A stretch of DNA of 64,000 nucleotides from Oscillospiraceae bacterium (GTDB taxonomy: Bacteria; Bacillota; Clostridia; Oscillospirales; CAG-382): the NCBI GenBank assembly GCA_015064485.1, contig SVSD01000003.1:19927-83926 (forward strand), given 5' to 3'. Under the pieces are notes generated by a model. The model worked only from the letters and a program-made list of their open reading frames with translations. It had not been told where the DNA came from and ran no database searches. A program made the translations under genes and the position numbers. Shown here piece after piece: positions 60,706 through 64,000 of this stretch; the stretch's first letter is position 1; every line of letters starts with the position of its first letter.

Positions 60706-62940
60706 TCAGTCAAAAATTACCTGTATGCTTTTTTCTTTATTGCAGATAAGGCTGACATCAAAAACAGCTGTATTTCCGTCTGCTTTAAAATCAAATTTTC
60801 TTCCGCCGTAATATACGACCTTCGGTTCTTTGAAAAGTCCGAAACGGCGGAGTTTAAACTGCCCGCTTAAAAGCTTCATCTCAATATATCTCGGGCCGAT
60901 TTCTATTGTTCCGAAAGCTTCGCCTGCGGCAAAAAAGCAATTAAAATATCCTTTTTGAGAAAAGCTTAAAATAGGATCAAATGAAATGCTTTCTTTATAC
61001 ATATCATATGAAAGACCTGTTGCGGCGTTAATTAATGTATAGCTTGAAAGTAATTTCGTATCATAATTTCCGTTTTTATTTAGATTGTTTGTCTTGCGTA
61101 AGAGTTCAAGCGCCGAATCAATTCTGCCGTTTTGAAGCAAGAGATAGATGTATGGATACTCATACCCGAAAAGCTCGGCTTTTCTGTTGCCGCAGAAAGC
61201 TTTATCACAAATCGTGTCAAGGGCTGTTAAAAGTTTTTCTTCTTCAAAAATCTTAGAAAGGCCAAGGTTGTTTCCGTGCCACTGACCGATGAATGAAAAG
61301 TCAGCTGTATCTTCTCTTAACAAACAAGGTCGGTCGTTCAAAAGAGATGTGTTAAGATATTGTACGGCTTTATTTGCAATTGAAGCATATTCGTTTGCGA
61401 TATCCTTTTCTTTTAGTATACTTGCCATATCCGCGGCGCAAAGTAAAGCGGCGGCATATAACCCTTGCGTATATGCGTTGGGAGAAGATAAAACACCGCT
61501 GGCTGTATTTTGACTGCCTGCTAAAATCCCCAATCGGTCGGAGTCCCACATATTTTTCAAGAAAGCAAAATCAAGGCAGTGTTTTGCATAAGGCCATATT
61601 TTTTTAAGCCAATTGGTATCCCCGGACAGTTTGAATTCCCGATAGGCTTTTATAATACTGCCAAGCTGTGTGTCGACAAACGGTGTAAAGTCAGAAGGTT
61701 TTGTACTTAAAGGGTAGGGGGTGACGGGCGAAAGTGCACCGTTCTCGTTCATACAAACCAAAAATTCAATTTTGCGCATACTTCGTGCGATCTTTGGAAA
61801 AAGATGACAAATAGCGTATTCGTAATTGTAAATGCAGCCTTCATTTCCGTTTTTATAATTGATTATATTTCCATCCTTGTCCCTCATATTGAAAGGAGAC
61901 TTTAAAACCCAAAGGTTTGATGTAATACATTCAAGTATTTCAGGTTCAAGTGTGGATGAATAAAGTGTATCGGAAAAAAGATCGGTTTCTTTTTTCAATC
62001 TTTCCCAATGGGTATAGCAGTATGCAGCACATTCGGTTGAATTGGAAAAATAACGGCAGTAGTAGTTTCGTTTAAAGTTTCTGTTTTTATCGTCGGAAAG
62101 GTTTTTGTCGTTTTCTGAAATATAACGCATATACCAGGATATCACAAAACGCACTTTTTTCTTTTCAGACGGATTTAAGTTCAGATGTGCCGCAATAAGT
62201 CCCGAATTGCAAAAGCCGCAGTCTTTGTACGAACGGTTTTTGAATGAAGGGTTTTTTATAAAATCATCACAAAAAGCAGTCATTTTATCTGTAAAAGAAC
62301 CGTTTTTTAAATATTCCTGATAAGAAACATCTTCAAAATCTGTTGAGATATACAGGTTTTTTGCGTTTACTGTGCTGTCAAGCGAGCCATCGTCAGCAAT
62401 ATCTTCCAAAGAGTACATCCGTATACCTTTAGATTCCGTATGGATATCGCCGTCAAATGTGTTTTTGCCGTTTTCAAATGGATTTTCAAAAACTCCGCAT
62501 ATTGTATAATCTATATTTCTGTCGGCCGTATTTTCAATTTCAAATTCGAAGAACGCTGCAGGAATCGAGGAATCGGAATCGTTAAAGGGGATAAAGGGAT
62601 TGAAAGCCGTCAATTTAACCTTGCCGGGAAAGCTTTCGCAGGAAAAAGATTTTTCAATATAAGGGAAACGAGAATGTATTTCTGTGTTTGTAAAATGAGG
62701 TATATATTCATCAATTTCAGAAATATTTTCGGAACACACAAGTCTGGCATCTTCAAAAACCCCGTCTTTTTCGGCTTTTACTGCAAAAAAAGAAATTGAG
62801 CCGGATGCTTTGTCCTTATTAAATATATAGGGAGTCTTTATTATTCCGTTTTCCGCAAAGGTGATGCAGTCGGTTCCCATTCCGCCCAAAGGGAAAAGCG
62901 AAGGTTGCTTTTTTGTATCAATTTGTGTGTTTTTATTCAT
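60706..62940 (-). CDS. GH116-like glycosidase (beta-glucosidase/glucosylceramidase type)
   Basis: A 744-residue cytoplasmic protein, no signal peptide. The N-terminal beta-sandwich (about 1-300) starts with FPLGGMGTDCITFAENG, and the alpha/alpha barrel has SNLWVLKSPFNMRDKDGN, NEGCIYNYEYAICHLFPKIARSMR (Glu at the nucleophile position of GH116) and GSQNTASGVLSSPNAYTQGLYAAALL. The usual acid/base context (HNTYD) is altered to SQNTA, so substrate or mechanism may differ. ATG 62940 has GAGG 6 bases upstream; the frame further upstream overlaps the -10 region. First gene of the operon with queA. Confidence 0.78.
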   Translation of the reverse strand: MNKNTQIDTKKQPSLFPLGGMGTDCITFAENGIIKTPYIFNKDKASGSISFFAVKAEKDGVFEDARLVCSENISEIDEYIPHFTNTEIHSRFPYIEKSFSCESFPGKVKLTAFNPFIPFNDSDSSIPAAFFEFEIENTADRNIDYTICGVFENPFENGKNTFDGDIHTESKGIRMYSLEDIADDGSLDSTVNAKNLYISTDFEDVSYQEYLKNGSFTDKMTAFCDDFIKNPSFKNRSYKDCGFCNSGLIAAHLNLNPSEKKKVRFVISWYMRYISENDKNLSDDKNRNFKRNYYCRYFSNSTECAAYCYTHWERLKKETDLFSDTLYSSTLEPEILECITSNLWVLKSPFNMRDKDGNIINYKNGNEGCIYNYEYAICHLFPKIARSMRKIEFLVCMNENGALSPVTPYPLSTKPSDFTPFVDTQLGSIIKAYREFKLSGDTNWLKKIWPYAKHCLDFAFLKNMWDSDRLGILAGSQNTASGVLSSPNAYTQGLYAAALLCAADMASILKEKDIANEYASIANKAVQYLNTSLLNDRPCLLREDTADFSFIGQWHGNNLGLSKIFEEEKLLTALDTICDKAFCGNRKAELFGYEYPYIYLLLQNGRIDSALELLRKTNNLNKNGNYDTKLLSSYTLINAATGLSYDMYKESISFDPILSFSQKGYFNCFFAAGEAFGTIEIGPRYIEMKLLSGQFKLRRFGLFKEPKVVYYGGRKFDFKADGNTAVFDVSLICNKEKSIQVIFD

Positions 62941-62970
62941 TTTATACCTCAAAACATTATCATTCAATCT

Positions 62971-62999
62971 ATTATATCACAGCAAACGAAACAATTCAA
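62971..62999 (-). promoter_or_regulatory. Sigma-A promoter of the GH116-queA-DHHW-MBOAT operon
   Basis: On the minus strand TTGAAT (62999-62994), 17-bp spacer, TATAAT (62976-62971), about 30 bases before the start codon. Confidence 0.8.
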
Positions 63000-63234
63000 C
63001 AAAAAACTAAAAAAGGGGATGTAAAAAAGTCCGGATCGCAAAAAAGAAGAAAGTAAAGAGAACTAAAACAAAAAAACGATATAAAAATCCGGTAAAATGA
63101 AAGAAAAACTCAAAAAATGAGTTTTTCAAAATAATTATTCTTTTTTGCTATGAACAAACAGCGCCTCTCGTCGTACGGCAGTACGCTTTCGGATGCCGTT
63201 TGTCCATTCTGAAGCATTTTTCCCTATTCCCTGA
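63000..63234. other. AT-rich spacer with a structured segment
   Basis: No credible gene. A hairpin AAAACTC-AAAAAA-TGAGTTTT lies near 63105-63126. A GC-richer segment (63150-63212) can fold ACAAACAGCGCC with the GCCGTTTGT side and has an inner GTACGGCAGTAC hairpin. A 20-codon frame from 63151 lacks a ribosome site. Confidence 0.4.
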
Positions 63235-63263
63235 AAAAGAGCTGTATAAATTACAGCTCTTTT
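63235..63263. terminator. Terminator-like hairpin
   Basis: AAAAGAGCTGTA / TACAGCTCTTTT with a short loop, palindromic enough to work in both directions. Confidence 0.65.
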
Positions 63264-63269
63264 AATATT

Positions 63270-63301
63270 AAAATTAAAAGGGGATAGCCGATGCCATCCC
63301 C
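63270..63301 (-). terminator. Terminator after the PspC gene
   Basis: On the minus strand AGGGGATGGCATC / GGCTATCCCCT forms a stem followed by TTTTAATTTT. Confidence 0.75.
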
Positions 63302-63313
63302 TAAAAATCGTTC

Positions 63314-63502
63314 TTATTTGTTTTCGTCAGGAATAAGGAATATCGCAACTATGTATGCGATAACAACTGCCTGAGGAATTGTAAGTCCAAGGAAAATTGT
63401 GATAAGACGAACAAGATTTACATCTGCGCAGTAGTATTCTGCAAGACCTGCACATATGCCCACGATCCATTTGTTAGCCTTTGACTTTGTAAGTTTTTTC
63501 AT
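63314..63502 (-). CDS. PspC domain protein
   Basis: A 62-residue membrane protein consisting of a single PspC domain: KLTKSKANKWIVGICAGLAEYYCADVNLVRL followed by one membrane helix with LGLTIPQAVVIAYIVAIFLIP. Members help membrane-stress responses. I chose ATG 63502 because AAGGAG is 8 bases upstream; ATG 63508 is too close to that site. It is a single-gene transcript with its own terminator. Confidence 0.92.
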   Translation of the reverse strand: MKKLTKSKANKWIVGICAGLAEYYCADVNLVRLITIFLGLTIPQAVVIAYIVAIFLIPDENK

Positions 63503-63589
63503 AATCATATCTCCTTTATTAGTAGATAGTTTTATAATAAACTCAAAATGTGTACTTGTTATGAATAAATTTGGTAAAACGCTGCTAAA

Positions 63590-64000
63590 TTAAAATTTCA
63601 TCCCTGAAATTTCAGAAACTATATTGTTCATTTCATCAAGCTTATCATATATGTCTTCGGCAAGCTTTAACTGACAGCGTGCACGGACAAGATTATGATC
63701 GCTGTAATGGGTCTTGAAATACATATCACCTGTAATATAGTCATCAAGAAATCGTACAACAAGCTCAAGTGTCATAACAAAAGCACCAAGTGCAAGAGTT
63801 TTGATTTCCATAGGAGTAAGAGCTTTTGCGACTTCGGGAATAAAACCTTCGGAGAAAGCACGGAAACGCTCAATATCAAGAGAAACCTTTGAAAGATCGG
63901 GTTCGTCTTCCACAGCTGTATTTGCGGCAAAACGGATAGCATCTCCGAAATCGTGTGCAACAAGACCGGGCATAACTGTGTCAAGGTCGATGACGGTTTT
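63590..64000 (-). CDS. Aminoglycoside-phosphotransferase-fold kinase, possibly NahK-like (truncated)
   Basis: The frame is open to base 64000, so only the C-terminal 136 residues are present. It starts KTVIDLDTVMPGLVAHDFGDAIRFAANTAVEDE: the DxD of the metal/ATP site (IDLDT) and the DFGDAIRF block match phosphotransferase-family sugar kinases such as N-acetylhexosamine 1-kinase. The internal ATG at 63973 is not the start. The rest of the gene and its neighbours lie outside, so the substrate cannot be assigned firmly. Confidence 0.78.
   Translation of the reverse strand, partial: KTVIDLDTVMPGLVAHDFGDAIRFAANTAVEDEPDLSKVSLDIERFRAFSEGFIPEVAKALTPMEIKTLALGAFVMTLELVVRFLDDYITGDMYFKTHYSDHNLVRARCQLKLAEDIYDKLDEMNNIVSEISGMKF

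Noticed and set aside
63151..63213. 20-codon small protein
   Set aside because: No ribosome site, and the segment is better explained as paired RNA or DNA structure.

Overview
The window looks like the chromosome of an endospore-forming anaerobe of the class Clostridia. It carries a complete six-gene Rnf complex, the end of an [FeFe]-hydrogenase-like protein, spoIIGA-sigE, a complete spoIIIAA-AH operon, a Gram-positive type L33-SecE-NusG-L11-L1 block, S-layer-homology proteins, moderately AT-rich DNA and classic TTGACA-N17-TATAAT promoters. I cannot name a genus from the sequence alone.

Layout. Bases 1-2063: a hydrogenase-like tail, PRPP synthetase and a DUF1622 membrane protein. 2170-10906: rnfCDGEAB, followed by a NusG-domain-II protein, a Gx-type transporter, a duplicated-domain lipoprotein and ApbE. 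This reads as one module for membrane electron transfer with covalently attached flavin. 10946-11755: a metallophosphoesterase. 12118-29680: a surface-polysaccharide cluster with an aminotransferase, an ATP-grasp/aminotransferase fusion, a TRAP-type permease pair, a priming sugar transferase, a second ATP-grasp enzyme, glycosyltransferases, a Wzy-like polymerase, a Wzx-like flippase and the UDP-L-FucNAc genes. 29875-31884: a eukaryotic-type glycogen branching enzyme.

32875-39680 (minus strand) is the most unusual part. A cobalamin riboswitch with its own terminator precedes a three-gene operon. The operon encodes a very large S-layer-anchored DUF4430 protein (interrupted by two frameshifts), an alpha/alpha-toroid protein with S-layer domains, and a DUF4430 lipoprotein. 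These are the two folds that make up animal intrinsic factor and transcobalamin, here split into separate surface proteins under B12 control. I propose this is a cell-surface B12 capture system.

40235-43158 holds tRNA-fMet and tRNA-Leu (minus) and then rpmG-secE-nusG-rplK-rplA (plus). 44600-52793 is a sporulation region: sigE and spoIIGA (minus), a SpoIID-like peptidoglycan-binding protein, then spoIIIAA-AH. 53053-56999 has a glutamine-amidotransferase-like peptidase, a COG0523 metal GTPase with a His/Cys repeat and a frameshift in an 11-A tract, a second GTPase with a YcgQ-like tail, and an S1-domain protein. 56989-62940 (minus) is an operon of a GH116-like glycosidase, queA, a DHHW protein and an MBOAT acyltransferase. 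The right end has a PspC protein and a truncated sugar-kinase-like gene.
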